A stretch of 64,000 bases of DNA from Aliidiomarina celeris (GCF_003316875.1 NZ_QMIL01000004.1:181664-245663), one strand, 5' to 3'; positions 43,308 through 52,580 are shown, counted from the stretch's first letter. Notes: a model not told the origin generated them from the letters alone. Numbers and translations are program-made.

Positions 43308-44207
43308 ATGGCACGTTCAACGATAGAACAATGGCGCATGTTTAAAGCGGTTGCGGATCAGGGTGGATTTTTACAGGCGGCGAAACACATTCATAAAAGC
43401 CAGTCGACGGTGCACCATGCGGTGAACAAACTTGAAGAGCAGCTTGGGGTGCAACTTATTCAGGTCGACGGGCGTAAAACAGAGGTTACTGAGGCCGGTC
43501 GGCAATTGTTACGGCGTATTAATTACTTATTGGCGGAAACTGAGCGCTTCGAGAACGTTGCGCGAAATTTACAGCACGGTGTGGAGTCTACACTGAGCAT
43601 TGCGGTAGACGAGGCATTTCCAAAAAATATGCTCTACCAAGTACTCTCTTTGGTTTCTGAGCAGCACCCTCTGGTGCATTTAGAAGTAACAGAAACCATT
43701 CTTACTGGCGCTAATGAAATGCTCGAAAGAGGTTTGGCGCAAATTGCTTTGTCGCCTTTCACGCTCACCAACGACTTGAGTGAACCGCTTTGCACGGTTG
43801 AGTTTGTGGCGGTTTGTGGGGCTATGCATCCGCTCGCGGAGCCCGAGGAACAAACACTGGAGTCACTCAAGTCGTGCCGCCAAATTGTGTTGCGAGACTC
43901 GGCTTTGCAACGCCGCTCAGACGTGGGTTGGCTCGGCTCCGAGCAGCGCTGGACGGTAAGCCATGTAAGCACCTCGGTGGAGTTAATTCGAAAGAACTTA
44001 GGCTTTGCATGGCTGCCCAGCAATGTGGTGCAGCCTTATTTGCAAGACGGCAGCTTGGTGGCCATTCGGCTAAACCGCGGCGAGAAACGCAACATGCCGT
44101 TTTACCTTAACTTTCAAGACCCAGACACCCTTGGCCCGGTGGCTCAGGCCTTTATCCGTCACATTCGCCAACTTACATGGTCTGAACACGGCATACTTAC
44201 GGACTAA
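43308..44207 (+). CDS. LysR-family transcriptional regulator
   Basis: 299 residues from ATG 43308, with AAGGAG upstream. The N-terminal winged HTH is clear (IEQWRMFKAVADQGGFLQAAKHIHKSQSTVHHAVNKLEEQLGVQLIQVDGRKTEVTEAG), followed by a substrate-binding domain (STLSIAVDEAFPKNMLYQVL). It is co-directional with pirin and the strictosidine-synthase-like gene. It may regulate pirin or the divergent peroxidase. Confidence 0.9.
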   Translation: MARSTIEQWRMFKAVADQGGFLQAAKHIHKSQSTVHHAVNKLEEQLGVQLIQVDGRKTEVTEAGRQLLRRINYLLAETERFENVARNLQHGVESTLSIAVDEAFPKNMLYQVLSLVSEQHPLVHLEVTETILTGANEMLERGLAQIALSPFTLTNDLSEPLCTVEFVAVCGAMHPLAEPEEQTLESLKSCRQIVLRDSALQRRSDVGWLGSEQRWTVSHVSTSVELIRKNLGFAWLPSNVVQPYLQDGSLVAIRLNRGEKRNMPFYLNFQDPDTLGPVAQAFIRHIRQLTWSEHGILTD

Positions 44208-44234
44208 TATGAGAACACAAGAGAAGGCAGGTTT

Positions 44235-45368
44235 ATGCGTTGGTTAGTGGCTATTTTTATTTTGTTGTTGGGTTATTTACTTTTTTGGCCCGTGTCGGTG
44301 GCGCCGGTTGCGTGGCAGGCTCCGGTCAATCAAGGCTACGTTGGGGCGTTTGCACCCAATACCATACTTGCTCGACTGGAGCCTATAGAGTTTCCTGATG
44401 CGCTAGGCGGAGCAAGCCAACAAGGCCCAGAAGACACAGCAGTGGACGCGCAAGGGCGGGTGTATTTTGGCATGCTCAATGGTGATATTTTGCGCCTCAA
44501 TAACGACCGTAGTTTCAGCCGTGTGGTGAACACTGGCGGCCGGCCTTTGGGGATTAGTTTTGATAGCGAAGGCACGTTGTGGATTGCCGACGCTTACTTA
44601 GGGCTAATGCGCTGGCAGGAAAGCACCGGGCTAGAGTTGGTCGTTACTGAGGTAGACGGGCTAGCGGTCGCCTACGCCGACGACGTCGATGTAACCCACA
44701 ATGGCTTAGTGGTGTACAGCGACGCTTCCACTAAGTTTCATGCCCGTGATTATGGTACTTACCCCGCGAGTTTGCTCGATATTATGGAGCATGGTGGTCA
44801 TGGCCGGGTATTAACCTATAACCCCGGAACCGGCGAGAGCACAACCTTAGCCAGTGGGCTCAATTTTGCCAACGGCGTTGCCATTAGCCATGATCAGCGC
44901 TGGGCGCTGGTAAATGAAACCGGCACCTATCGTGTGTTGAAGATGGGTATTGCGCCCGATAATTATGGCGAGGTAGACGTAGTGATTGATAACTTACCGG
45001 GTTTTCCCGATAACATTACGGCGGACCGTGTGCAGGGTAACGACATATTTTGGGTGGGTTTAGTAAGCCCTCGCAGCAAGATTCTAGACAAGCTTTCGAA
45101 TGCGCCGTGGCTACGCAAACTAACCCAACGCCTGCCCGCCTTTGTGCGGCCGCAAGCGCAAAGTTATGGGCATATTATTGGCGTGAACATTGCGGGCGAG
45201 GTTGTTTATAACCTGCAAGATCCGGCGGGAGCATACGCTAACACCACCGGGGCAGAAATGACCGCCCATGGGCTGGTAGTTACCAGCCTGCACGAGCACC
45301 ATGTGGCCATTCTGCCCGCCGCAGCGCTTTTACCCGCCGCAGCACTTAACCCGAACGTTAATCCGTAA
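44235..45368 (+). CDS. strictosidine synthase/APMAP-like beta-propeller (SMP-30 superfamily), membrane-anchored
   Basis: 377 residues. The N-terminal anchor is LVAIFILLLGYLLFWPV. A six-bladed propeller follows: GPEDTAVDAQGRVYFGMLNGDILRL, GRPLGISFDSEGTLWIADAYLGL, LNFANGVAISHDQRWALVNETGTYRV and LPGFPDNITADRVQGNDIFWVGL. Homologues act as arylesterases or lactonases; plant members are Pictet-Spenglerases. The C-terminus is a short direct repeat LPAAALLPAAAL. Its last 11 bp overlap the convergent glutamate-synthase-like gene. Confidence 0.87.
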   Translation: MRWLVAIFILLLGYLLFWPVSVAPVAWQAPVNQGYVGAFAPNTILARLEPIEFPDALGGASQQGPEDTAVDAQGRVYFGMLNGDILRLNNDRSFSRVVNTGGRPLGISFDSEGTLWIADAYLGLMRWQESTGLELVVTEVDGLAVAYADDVDVTHNGLVVYSDASTKFHARDYGTYPASLLDIMEHGGHGRVLTYNPGTGESTTLASGLNFANGVAISHDQRWALVNETGTYRVLKMGIAPDNYGEVDVVIDNLPGFPDNITADRVQGNDIFWVGLVSPRSKILDKLSNAPWLRKLTQRLPAFVRPQAQSYGHIIGVNIAGEVVYNLQDPAGAYANTTGAEMTAHGLVVTSLHEHHVAILPAAALLPAAALNPNVNP

Positions 45369-46926
45369 AGTTGGTTACGGGAATGCCGGTGAATGGAATG
45401 CCCGCGAGCCTTGCTAGCTCGTAGTTCCAGGTGCCGATGTCGTTGATGTTAAAGCCACTTAACGTGTTATGACCGCAGGCGCGAGCCATTACTTTCATTA
45501 ACTCTGTTGAGGCGGTGAAGTAATTGCTCAGCCGTTCGGCAGCATTGTCCACCTGCAGGCGTTTGCGTAAGTCTTCGCGCTGCGTGGCAATACCCGCTGG
45601 GCAGTTGTTGGTGTTGCACATGCGGGCGCCGACACAACCAATGGCTTGAATGGCACTGTTGGCAACGGCAATACCGTCTGCACCAAGCGCCATGGCCTTT
45701 ACAAAGTCGATAGGCACGCGCAGGCCGCCGGTAACAATAAGGGTAACGCGGCCGCTTGCGCCTTGTTGGTCGAGGTAGCGCCGCGCTCGTGCTAGTGCGG
45801 GAATCGTCGGCACGCTAATATGGTCGCGGAACATGGCGGGCGCTGAGCCGGTGCCACCACCGCGGCCGTCGAGAATAATGTAGTCTGCACCCGCGTCGAG
45901 TGCGAATTGCACGTCGCGCTCGATATGGTTGGCACTTAACTTAAAGCCAATCGGCACGCCGCCACTGATTTCTCGTACGCGGTCGGCAAATTTGCGGAAA
46001 TCGGCGACGGTCGACAAATTCTTAAACGTAGGCGGTGAAACCGCGGGTTCGCCTTCTGGAATACCTCGCACTTCGGAAATGCGCTTGGTGTTCTTGCTGC
46101 CCGGCAAATGCCCGCCGGTGCCGGTTTTAGCGCCTTGGCCGCCTTTAAAATGGAAGGCTTGAATGTCGCGTAACTGCTCTTCATGAAAGCCAAACTGGGC
46201 GCTGGCAAGTTCGTAAAAATAGCGCGAACTTTCGGCTTTTTCCTCCGGCAACATGCCGCCTTCGCCCGAGCAAATTCCAGTTCCCGCTTTGTGCGCCCCG
46301 CGAGCGAGCGCTACTTTAGCCTCGAGAGACAATGCACCGAAACTCATGTCTGACACAAACAACGGAATGTCGAGTTGCAGTGGCTTTTTCGCTTCGGGGC
46401 CAATGATCAGTGTGCTGCTTACCTCGGTATCTTCCATTAAGGGTTTGGTGGCCAGTTGCGCGACCATTACTTGAATGTCGTCCCATTTTGGCAGTTTGTC
46501 TCGTGGCACACCCATGGCCACCATGGGCCCGTGCGCGCCCATATTTTTTAAGCCATTTTTAGCCAGGTCGTGAATAAATTCGACCGACGGCTCCTCTCTA
46601 GTGGCTTCCGGTGTTGGCATTTTGTTCTGGTCTTGGTCTTGGTCGTCGCTGCCTACGCCTGGGCCTTCTTCACCCACTTGCTCACTGTCGAACTGTTTGT
46701 GGCTACCGTCGCAGTAGGGAGGGTTTTTCGTATGTTTGCATTTACATAAGTAGGCATCGCCGCTTTCTTCGGCGGTAAAAGACTGCGGGGTAAAGTCAGT
46801 ATTTTTATGTGAGCCGTCGCAGAAGGGCTGATCTTTCGAGCGCCCGCAGGTGCAAAAATAATAAGTTTCGCCTTCTTTGAGGTCTACTTTCGCGGGCTTA
46901 TTGTCGGCAATAATTGGCTTGTCCAT
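45358..46926 (-). CDS. double-CDGSH iron-sulfur protein fused to an FMN glutamate-synthase-type domain
   Basis: 522 residues. Residues about 14-82 hold two CDGSH motifs (CTCGRSKDQPFCDGSH and CKCKHTKNPPYCDGSH), each a C-x-C...C...H [2Fe-2S] ligand set. A Gln/Asp-rich linker (DDQDQDQNK) follows. The rest is the FMN-binding GltB-like domain: GEGGMLPEEKAESSRYFYELA, FHFKGGQGAKTGTGGHLPG, ILDGRGGGTGSAP, VTGGLRVPIDFVKAMALGADG, and the 3Fe-4S ligands in CVGARMCNTNNCPAG. It lacks the glutaminase half of real glutamate synthase, so its substrate is unknown; it may be a standalone flavin/Fe-S oxidoreductase. Confidence 0.9.
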   Translation of the reverse strand: MDKPIIADNKPAKVDLKEGETYYFCTCGRSKDQPFCDGSHKNTDFTPQSFTAEESGDAYLCKCKHTKNPPYCDGSHKQFDSEQVGEEGPGVGSDDQDQDQNKMPTPEATREEPSVEFIHDLAKNGLKNMGAHGPMVAMGVPRDKLPKWDDIQVMVAQLATKPLMEDTEVSSTLIIGPEAKKPLQLDIPLFVSDMSFGALSLEAKVALARGAHKAGTGICSGEGGMLPEEKAESSRYFYELASAQFGFHEEQLRDIQAFHFKGGQGAKTGTGGHLPGSKNTKRISEVRGIPEGEPAVSPPTFKNLSTVADFRKFADRVREISGGVPIGFKLSANHIERDVQFALDAGADYIILDGRGGGTGSAPAMFRDHISVPTIPALARARRYLDQQGASGRVTLIVTGGLRVPIDFVKAMALGADGIAVANSAIQAIGCVGARMCNTNNCPAGIATQREDLRKRLQVDNAAERLSNYFTASTELMKVMARACGHNTLSGFNINDIGTWNYELARLAGIPFTGIPVTNFTD

Positions 46927-47048
46927 ACAGAATCCTTGTTGCTGAGAATTTATTGTTCTTGCTATTACCTTAGCGCAAATAATAGCCTACTGCTCTTAAA
47001 GGGCTACGTAGATTCTCAGCATAGGGTTCATATTGGGGAAACTGCGGG

Positions 47049-47073
47049 CTCCCAACCACTTGGGGTTGGGAGG
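47049..47073. terminator. hairpin downstream of the exported DUF4097-like gene
   Basis: CTCCCAACC and GGTTGGGAG form a strong stem a few bases after the gene's 3' end (47079). The T-run on the minus strand is short (GTTTCC), so termination may be partial. Confidence 0.45.
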
Positions 47074-47078
47074 CCTAC

Positions 47079-47708
47079 TTACTTGAGTGCAATCTTGGCG
47101 TCGCCGACACCCACACTGACTTCAATTGAACGCGCGCCGTCGCCGTTTGCTTCTACGCTTGCGGTCACCATTGCGCGCTGGTGTGACGCTTGGGTTGCGC
47201 CGCTCACTGAGGCGTCGCCCACTCCAGTATTCATTTCTATGCGCCCTGCCGAAGATTTTGCTGCGCTCATGTTAACGTCGCCAACACCAAGGCTGATCAC
47301 CACATTTGAATCGCCAAGTTCACCTTCAATAGTGCCTACGCCCAGTGAAATAGTGAGCTGCTCGGGTGCTGGCATGCGAATTTCCATGTCGGCGTTCACT
47401 TTGTCTTCGTTAAATTCAATGACCAAGCGATTGCCACGGCGAGTGAGGGTGATGTCGAGGTTGTCGACATCTTTGTTGCCACGAAACCAACCCGACTTTT
47501 TGCCTTCGAGGGTGGCGTTTACCATTAGGCTGTCGCTGTTGTTGTCTTGAATCAGTGTAATGGTGCCTACGCTATTGCTAATTTCAACATGCTCAATGCC
47601 ATGCATGCTTTCACTATGGCTTACCGATTTTTCGTCGGCGGCCCATGCTGAGGTACCAACGCTCGCAAAAGTTAAGCAGGCTGCGACAAGTAGTAAAATT
47701 TTTTTCAT
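47079..47708 (-). CDS. exported beta-repeat protein (DUF4097/adhesin-like)
   Basis: 209 residues from ATG 47708 (MKKILLLVAACLTF, with GGGGAA upstream). The frame start 16 codons earlier is in the leader. The signal peptide ends near SAWA. The mature part consists of short beta strands with a repeated SVGVGD/SLGVGT/NTGVGD motif (about five copies), as in DUF4097/DUF2807-type right-handed beta proteins. It is periplasmic or surface-located; function is unknown. The fasciclin gene upstream has its own terminator, so it is a separate unit. Confidence 0.72.
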   Translation of the reverse strand: MKKILLLVAACLTFASVGTSAWAADEKSVSHSESMHGIEHVEISNSVGTITLIQDNNSDSLMVNATLEGKKSGWFRGNKDVDNLDITLTRRGNRLVIEFNEDKVNADMEIRMPAPEQLTISLGVGTIEGELGDSNVVISLGVGDVNMSAAKSSAGRIEMNTGVGDASVSGATQASHQRAMVTASVEANGDGARSIEVSVGVGDAKIALK

Positions 47709-47869
47709 GATATTCCCCGTTTTATATTTAATGATGCTCAGAGAACAGCAATTCATATGCCAATATTTAAGTTATTGATTTTAAGGGGTTTGTGAGTTCG
47801 ACTTTGTTCTGGGTGGCGAATTTCGCCATATTTTTTGAATAAATTGACCAAAAGTTTAACGCTTGGGAA

Positions 47870-47899
47870 TAGAAAAAGGTGCGTTAAAAAACGCACCTT
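47870..47899 (-). terminator. rho-independent terminator of the fasciclin gene
   Basis: On the minus strand AAGGTGCGTT and AACGCACCTT form a 10-bp stem with a TTTT loop, followed by TTTCTATTC. A second stem (CCACGGG/CCCGTGG, 47908-47936) lies between it and the gene. Confidence 0.78.
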
Positions 47900-47965
47900 A
47901 GGCTATACCACGGGCTACAGGGGAAGCAACCCGTGGAAACCGCAGCCTTGCTTAGTTAAAAGCTA

Positions 47966-48526
47966 TTACTCTGAAGGAAGCAATACAGTGTCGATAACAT
48001 GGATCACGCCGTTGCTTGCTTCAATGTCGGCGGTGGTGACTTTCGCGCCACCATTCACGCTTACACCGTAACCGCTGGCATCAATATTCAAGGTTTGGCC
48101 CTGCAGTGTGTCGGCGTAGGTTTGTTCACCCGCTAAGTCTGAGCTCATTACCGTACCGGGCACCACATGGTAGGTGAGCACGGCGATCAGTTGGTCGCGG
48201 TTTTCTGGCATTAAGAGGGTTTCAACCGTACCTTCTGGCAACGCCGCAAAGGCTTCGTCGGTTGGGGCAAATACAGTGAACTCGCCGTCACCTGAAAGAG
48301 CTTCAACTAAATCCGCAGCTTGTAATGCAGCGACCAGAGTTTGAAAGTTACCGTTGCTTGCTGCTACTTCGGCAATGCTTGCAGTTTCTTTCTTTTCATA
48401 GCTCGACTCTTTTTTGTCGCCACCATGGTTATGCGCCAAAGCGCTCGTTGAAGTAAGGGCTAAACCTGAAAGGGTTAAACCCGTTGCAATAGCAATTGAA
48501 GTTGCAATAGTTGTTAGGTTTTTCAT
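47966..48526 (-). CDS. exported fasciclin (FAS1) domain protein
   Basis: 186 residues with a signal peptide ending ALA-HNHGG, a short Lys/Glu stretch, then one complete FAS1 domain: FQTLVAALQAADLVEALSGDGEFTVFAPTDEAFAALP, LTYHVVPGTVMSSDL and ASNGVIHVIDTVLLP. FAS1 domains mediate adhesion or matrix contacts; single-domain bacterial forms are often of unknown role. It is followed by a clear terminator. Confidence 0.93.
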   Translation of the reverse strand: MKNLTTIATSIAIATGLTLSGLALTSTSALAHNHGGDKKESSYEKKETASIAEVAASNGNFQTLVAALQAADLVEALSGDGEFTVFAPTDEAFAALPEGTVETLLMPENRDQLIAVLTYHVVPGTVMSSDLAGEQTYADTLQGQTLNIDASGYGVSVNGGAKVTTADIEASNGVIHVIDTVLLPSE

Positions 48527-48632
48527 GGTTCTCTCCTGTGCGTTTTCACGCTGTGCTGTTAACTATTCAATTAAGTTGTACAGCTCAATTACGGGAGGGA
48601 ATTCTAATTTGGATGTGTTGTTAACACTTACT

Positions 48633-49556
48633 TTACAGTTCTGGTGTTTTTATAGGCTTTACCGAGCTCGATATCGAGGCCACTGCTTCGTTTGCGAATA
48701 TGTCGTTAAGTGCTTGATTGGATTCATCTAATTGCCCGGCGTGAAGTTGGAAGTCGTGCCACATTCCAGAAAATTCACTGAGGCTGCTCTTTACATTCGC
48801 TGCGAGCGCTTTTCTGTGTAAAGCCTGAGCGTCGCTGAAAAGTATCTCTTCAGTACCAACTTGTATAATGAGCGGCGGCAGGTCGGTTAAGTCGGCAAAA
48901 AGCGGCGAGCACAGAGGGTTGTTGAGTTCGGTTGTTTGGCAGTACGCCCTAGCGCAAGACGCCAAACCACTTGGTAAGAGCATAGGATCGCGCTGTCGCC
49001 TTTCGGTAATACTGGCGCCACTTAGCGTAAGGTCGACCCACGGCGAGAGCAGCACTAGGGCTCGGGGCTGAGGAATAGCGTTGGCCTTAAGCTGTAATGC
49101 CAGGGCCAAGGCTAAACCTCCTCCTGCGGAGTCACCGGCGACAACAATGTGCTCGGCCGGCGTGCCTTGCTCAAGCAGTGCTTTGTAGCATGCAAGCGCG
49201 TCGTGTAACGCGGCTGGAAAAGGATATTCGGGGGCTAAGCGGTAGTTCGGCATAACCACTTTGCATTTGCCCGTAGCAGCGAGATTGTCGACGAGCGGCT
49301 TGTGCGTATAAACGCCGCCAAATACATAGCCGCCGCCGTGCAAGTAGAGCAGGGTTAAATGGCTGGCGTGTTGGTGCGCAACGCAATAGCTCGAGCAACC
49401 GCCAAGGCGAACAGTGCTGCGGTTAACATGGGCAACCTTGCGATGCAATAAACGGCTGCTGTGCATGAGCAAGCGGCGCAGCTTGAACGGCACCCAAGGA
49501 TGAAAAAGAGGCTTAATAGTGCAGCGAATCAGTGTTTTTAAGTGTGCTTTTTTCAT
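48633..49556 (-). CDS. alpha/beta hydrolase, HSL (lipase/esterase) family
   Basis: 307 residues. The HSL oxyanion motif is LYLHGGGYVFGG. The nucleophile elbow is VVAGDSAGGGLALALA. The acid is near PPLIIQVGTEEILFSDA and the His in SGMWHDFQL. It hydrolyses short to medium acyl esters. It is 45 bp downstream of an SDR gene, which in turn overlaps a flavin monooxygenase gene. Oxidation of a ketone to an ester, followed by hydrolysis, is a sensible joint role for the three. Confidence 0.9.
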   Translation of the reverse strand: MKKAHLKTLIRCTIKPLFHPWVPFKLRRLLMHSSRLLHRKVAHVNRSTVRLGGCSSYCVAHQHASHLTLLYLHGGGYVFGGVYTHKPLVDNLAATGKCKVVMPNYRLAPEYPFPAALHDALACYKALLEQGTPAEHIVVAGDSAGGGLALALALQLKANAIPQPRALVLLSPWVDLTLSGASITERRQRDPMLLPSGLASCARAYCQTTELNNPLCSPLFADLTDLPPLIIQVGTEEILFSDAQALHRKALAANVKSSLSEFSGMWHDFQLHAGQLDESNQALNDIFANEAVASISSSVKPIKTPEL

Positions 49557-49601
49557 AGTGTGTGCATGCCTGTGCGAGGCTTCTGTGTGGCCGATGAGCG
49601 A

Positions 49602-50378
49602 TTAACGCGCAATCCAGCGATTGGTGAGCCGCAGTAGAGCGTTCGGTGTTAGTTTACTCATAAACATGAGTAACTTGGTTTGTAAGCCAATGGGCCAGTG
49701 CACTTTATAGCCACGGTGCTGCGCCATACGGTAAATAACCGGTGCAATATGGCGAGGTGTAAGGCGCACGCCAAAACGGCGAATACTGGCCGCATTCATG
49801 TCGGTTACCATAGCGGTATTGACAAACAATGGCATGGCATCCATCACCCGAATATCATGGTTTTGCCATTCAATGCTGAGGGCTTCGGTGAGTGCTCGAA
49901 CGGCAAACTTACTGGCGGAATAGCTTGCCAATGAAGGTTGGCCATAAATAGCACTGGCAGAGCTCATATTAATCACGGCGGCGTTGGGGGTGTTTTTTAG
50001 GTATTGAAATGCACTGTGGCAGCCATTCAGCACGCCTTCCACATTTACCGCGAGGGTTTGCTGTTGAGCTTCGAGTGCAATAGTTTCAAAGGGGCCCGAA
50101 TGCAATATACCCGCGTTATTAAAAAGAACATTGAGCGTGCCGCCGGTGTGCTGAGTGAAGTCTGCTAATGCCTGTTGCCACTGTTTTGGCTCGGTTACAT
50201 TGAGTGTTCCGGTAATGAGTAGATTGCTTTGTGCTTCTTGCTGTAGTGAGGCGAGGCTTGCCGAATTCATGTCGTAAGCGCCTACGCGCCAACCTTGGCG
50301 TAAAAATAGCAACGCCGTGGCACGGCCGATACCCGCCCCGGCGCCCGAAATAAAAATACTTTTGGTAGAACTACTCAT
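49602..50378 (-). CDS. short-chain dehydrogenase/reductase
   Basis: 258 residues. The NAD(P) motif is SGAGAGIGRATALLFLRQGW, followed by NNAGI and the catalytic Ser (NMSSASAIYG) and YSASK. Classical SDR length. ATG 50378 overlaps the monooxygenase stop by 4 bp, with AAGGA upstream. It probably oxidises an alcohol to the ketone or aldehyde used by the monooxygenase, or the reverse (inference). Confidence 0.92.
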   Translation of the reverse strand: MSSSTKSIFISGAGAGIGRATALLFLRQGWRVGAYDMNSASLASLQQEAQSNLLITGTLNVTEPKQWQQALADFTQHTGGTLNVLFNNAGILHSGPFETIALEAQQQTLAVNVEGVLNGCHSAFQYLKNTPNAAVINMSSASAIYGQPSLASYSASKFAVRALTEALSIEWQNHDIRVMDAMPLFVNTAMVTDMNAASIRRFGVRLTPRHIAPVIYRMAQHRGYKVHWPIGLQTKLLMFMSKLTPNALLRLTNRWIAR

Positions 50379-51862
50379 ACGGCGTCCTTCTTGGGCTGGA
50401 ATTGATAGTCGGTGGTTTTGAGCCTACGGGTCATGTTGCGGTAACTAAAGGTAAAACCGAACCAATTCACCACGTTTTTTCCGTCGGCATTCAAATACCA
50501 AGAGCTGCACCCCGAGGCCCAAACACTGTTTGCCAGTTTGCTTTGCAATTGCGTTACATATTGGGCTTGGCGCTCTGGTTTTACCTCCATGGTTGCCGCA
50601 CCTTTGTGCTCAAGAGCCCGTAAGCACAGCAAAATATAATGAAACTGAGCCTCGAGCATAATCAAAATAGAGCTGTGCGAAAGATTGGTGTTCGGCCCGT
50701 ATAACATGAAAAAATTAGGGAAGCCGGCCACCGAAATACCTTTGTAAGCCTCAGCGCCCTGCTGCCACGCTTGGCTTAAGCTTTGCCCGTTGCGGCCAGT
50801 AACGCGCATGGGGGCAAGAAACTCGGTGGCGCGAAAGCCCGTACCTAGAATTAAAACGTCGAGTAGGTATTCAGTACCGCTGGCGCTGCCGTCGTTCACC
50901 ACAACACCGTGAGCGGTGACTTCGCGAATGGGGTGCGTCACTAAATTTACATGGGGCAAGTTCACAGTGCTGTACCAGTCGTTGGCGAGTAGAATTCGGT
51001 TACAGCCAATTTGATAATTGGGCACCAGTGCTCGTTGCTTGGCGGTGTCGGTAACCTGCTTTTTGATCATGCCTTTAGCGCGCCATTCACCGAACTTCAG
51101 CAGCCAAGAAAAACGGGTAAAGGCCAAACCGCGGGCTTCGTTTTTCCAGTAAATCAGGCTGCGATAGAGCTTCTGTAGGCCTGGAACATAGCGAAAACAC
51201 TTTATTTTCCACGGTGCAAAAGCACGATCGGGCTTGCCAATAACCCAAGCTGCGGAGCGTTGAAATAGGCTAAGGGTTGCTGCCTTGGCGGCTATTTGCG
51301 GAACAAATTGAATAGCAGAAGCGCCGGTACCAATCACGCCCAATCGTTTGTTGCTTAAATCTACGTTATGGTTCCAGCGTGCGGAGTGGAAACATTCGCC
51401 TTGGAATAGGTCTAATCCTTTAATATTGGGGTAGGCGGGTTGGTTTAACTGGCCCGTGGCGGTAATCACCACGCGGCTGGTGAGCACTTCGCCGTTGCTC
51501 AGGGTGAGCGTCCAAAGTTGGCTTTGGTCGTTAAACGCGGCGCTTTGCACCTCGGTATTTAAGCGCAAATGCTCGGCTAACCCAAACTGGTCTACGCAGT
51601 GTTCAATGTAGGCCTTAATTTCTGCTTGCGAGCCGTAGCGGCGTGACCAGTCGGGCTTAGGCGCGAAGGAATAGGAATAAAGGTGTGACTGCACGTCGCA
51701 GGCAGCACCGGGGTAGGTATTGTCGCGCCAAGTGCCACCGGGGCTGGAAGCCTTTTCAAGGATCAAAAAGTTGTGTCGGCGGGCACGTTTTAACTGAATG
51801 CCCATACCTACACCGCCAAAACCGGCGCCAATAATAATGATTTCTAGCGTATTTGGTGTCAT
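50375..51862 (-). CDS. flavin-containing (Baeyer-Villiger type) monooxygenase
   Basis: 495 residues from ATG 51862 (MTPNTLEIIIIGAGFGGVGMG); a TTG nine codons earlier is the alternative. The FAD GxGxxG is followed by GGTWRDNTYPGAACDVQSHLYSYSF. The BVMO fingerprint FQGECFHSARW and the NADPH site IGTGASAIQFVPQIA are present. It is first in an operon with the SDR and esterase, the same trio as mymA-sadH-lipR of mycobacteria. The substrate is unknown. Confidence 0.92.
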   Translation of the reverse strand: MTPNTLEIIIIGAGFGGVGMGIQLKRARRHNFLILEKASSPGGTWRDNTYPGAACDVQSHLYSYSFAPKPDWSRRYGSQAEIKAYIEHCVDQFGLAEHLRLNTEVQSAAFNDQSQLWTLTLSNGEVLTSRVVITATGQLNQPAYPNIKGLDLFQGECFHSARWNHNVDLSNKRLGVIGTGASAIQFVPQIAAKAATLSLFQRSAAWVIGKPDRAFAPWKIKCFRYVPGLQKLYRSLIYWKNEARGLAFTRFSWLLKFGEWRAKGMIKKQVTDTAKQRALVPNYQIGCNRILLANDWYSTVNLPHVNLVTHPIREVTAHGVVVNDGSASGTEYLLDVLILGTGFRATEFLAPMRVTGRNGQSLSQAWQQGAEAYKGISVAGFPNFFMLYGPNTNLSHSSILIMLEAQFHYILLCLRALEHKGAATMEVKPERQAQYVTQLQSKLANSVWASGCSSWYLNADGKNVVNWFGFTFSYRNMTRRLKTTDYQFQPKKDAV

Positions 51863-51973
51863 GCTGATTCTTGTTATTTTTAAAGACAACGCGAATTAAT
51901 GTAACACGAGCAGATCAAAAGTATATCGGATTCAGTAATAGTTAAGTTTGTGGGCCTTCAAAAGGAGAGAAAG

Positions 51974-52519
51974 ATGCAGAATATTTATGATATCGACGTA
52001 AAAACGATAGACGGTAAAAGCCAGTCGTTGAGTGACTTTAAAGGCAAAGCGCTATTGATTGTGAATGTAGCGTCGAAATGTGGTTTAACGCCCCAGTATG
52101 AACAGCTTGAAGCACTGTACGAAGCCGAAAAAGACAAAGGTTTTGCAGTGCTTGGCTTCCCTTGCAATCAATTTGCTGGGCAAGAGCCGGGTTCAGAAGA
52201 AGAAATTCAGAGCTTCTGCCGTTCTACCTTTGGCGTGGAGTTTCCCATGTTTAGCAAGATTGACGTAAACGGAGACGACCGCCATCCTCTTTATCAAACG
52301 CTTATTGCGGCGAAACCAAATGCGCAGCGTGTGCCCGACTCGCAATTGGAAAAAATACTCACCGAGAAAGGGCTAGCGGGCTCAGAGCCAACCGACGTGA
52401 TGTGGAACTTTGAGAAATTTGTAGTAAACCGCGACGGTGAAGTGGTGGGGCGTTTTGCGCCCGACATGACAGTTGATCAAGAGCCATTGAAAACCGCCTT
52501 GCAGCAAACCATCGGCTAA
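51974..52519 (+). CDS. glutathione peroxidase (BtuE-like, Cys type)
   Basis: 181 residues from ATG 51974, with AAAGGAGAG upstream. VNVASKCGLTPQY carries the peroxidatic Cys. LGFPCNQFAGQEPG gives Gln and WNFEKF gives Trp of the tetrad. Such Cys enzymes reduce H2O2 and lipid peroxides, often using thioredoxin. The gene has its own terminator immediately after. Confidence 0.94.
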   Translation: MQNIYDIDVKTIDGKSQSLSDFKGKALLIVNVASKCGLTPQYEQLEALYEAEKDKGFAVLGFPCNQFAGQEPGSEEEIQSFCRSTFGVEFPMFSKIDVNGDDRHPLYQTLIAAKPNAQRVPDSQLEKILTEKGLAGSEPTDVMWNFEKFVVNRDGEVVGRFAPDMTVDQEPLKTALQQTIG

Positions 52520-52548
52520 TTACGTGTAGGCAAAATTTTAGTAAAAAA

Positions 52549-52580
52549 GGCTAAATTGTTCGTCAATTTAGCCTTTTCTT
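52549..52580 (+). terminator. rho-independent terminator of the glutathione peroxidase gene
   Basis: GGCTAAATTG (52549-52558), loop TTCGT, CAATTTAGCC (52564-52573), then TTTTCTTTTTCT. It is preceded by an A-run, so it may work in both directions. Confidence 0.92.

Noticed and set aside
46936-47550. 204-codon plus-strand frame, Ser/Thr-rich
   Set aside because: Antisense shadow of the exported DUF4097-like gene, which has a signal peptide, an RBS and repeated protein motifs.
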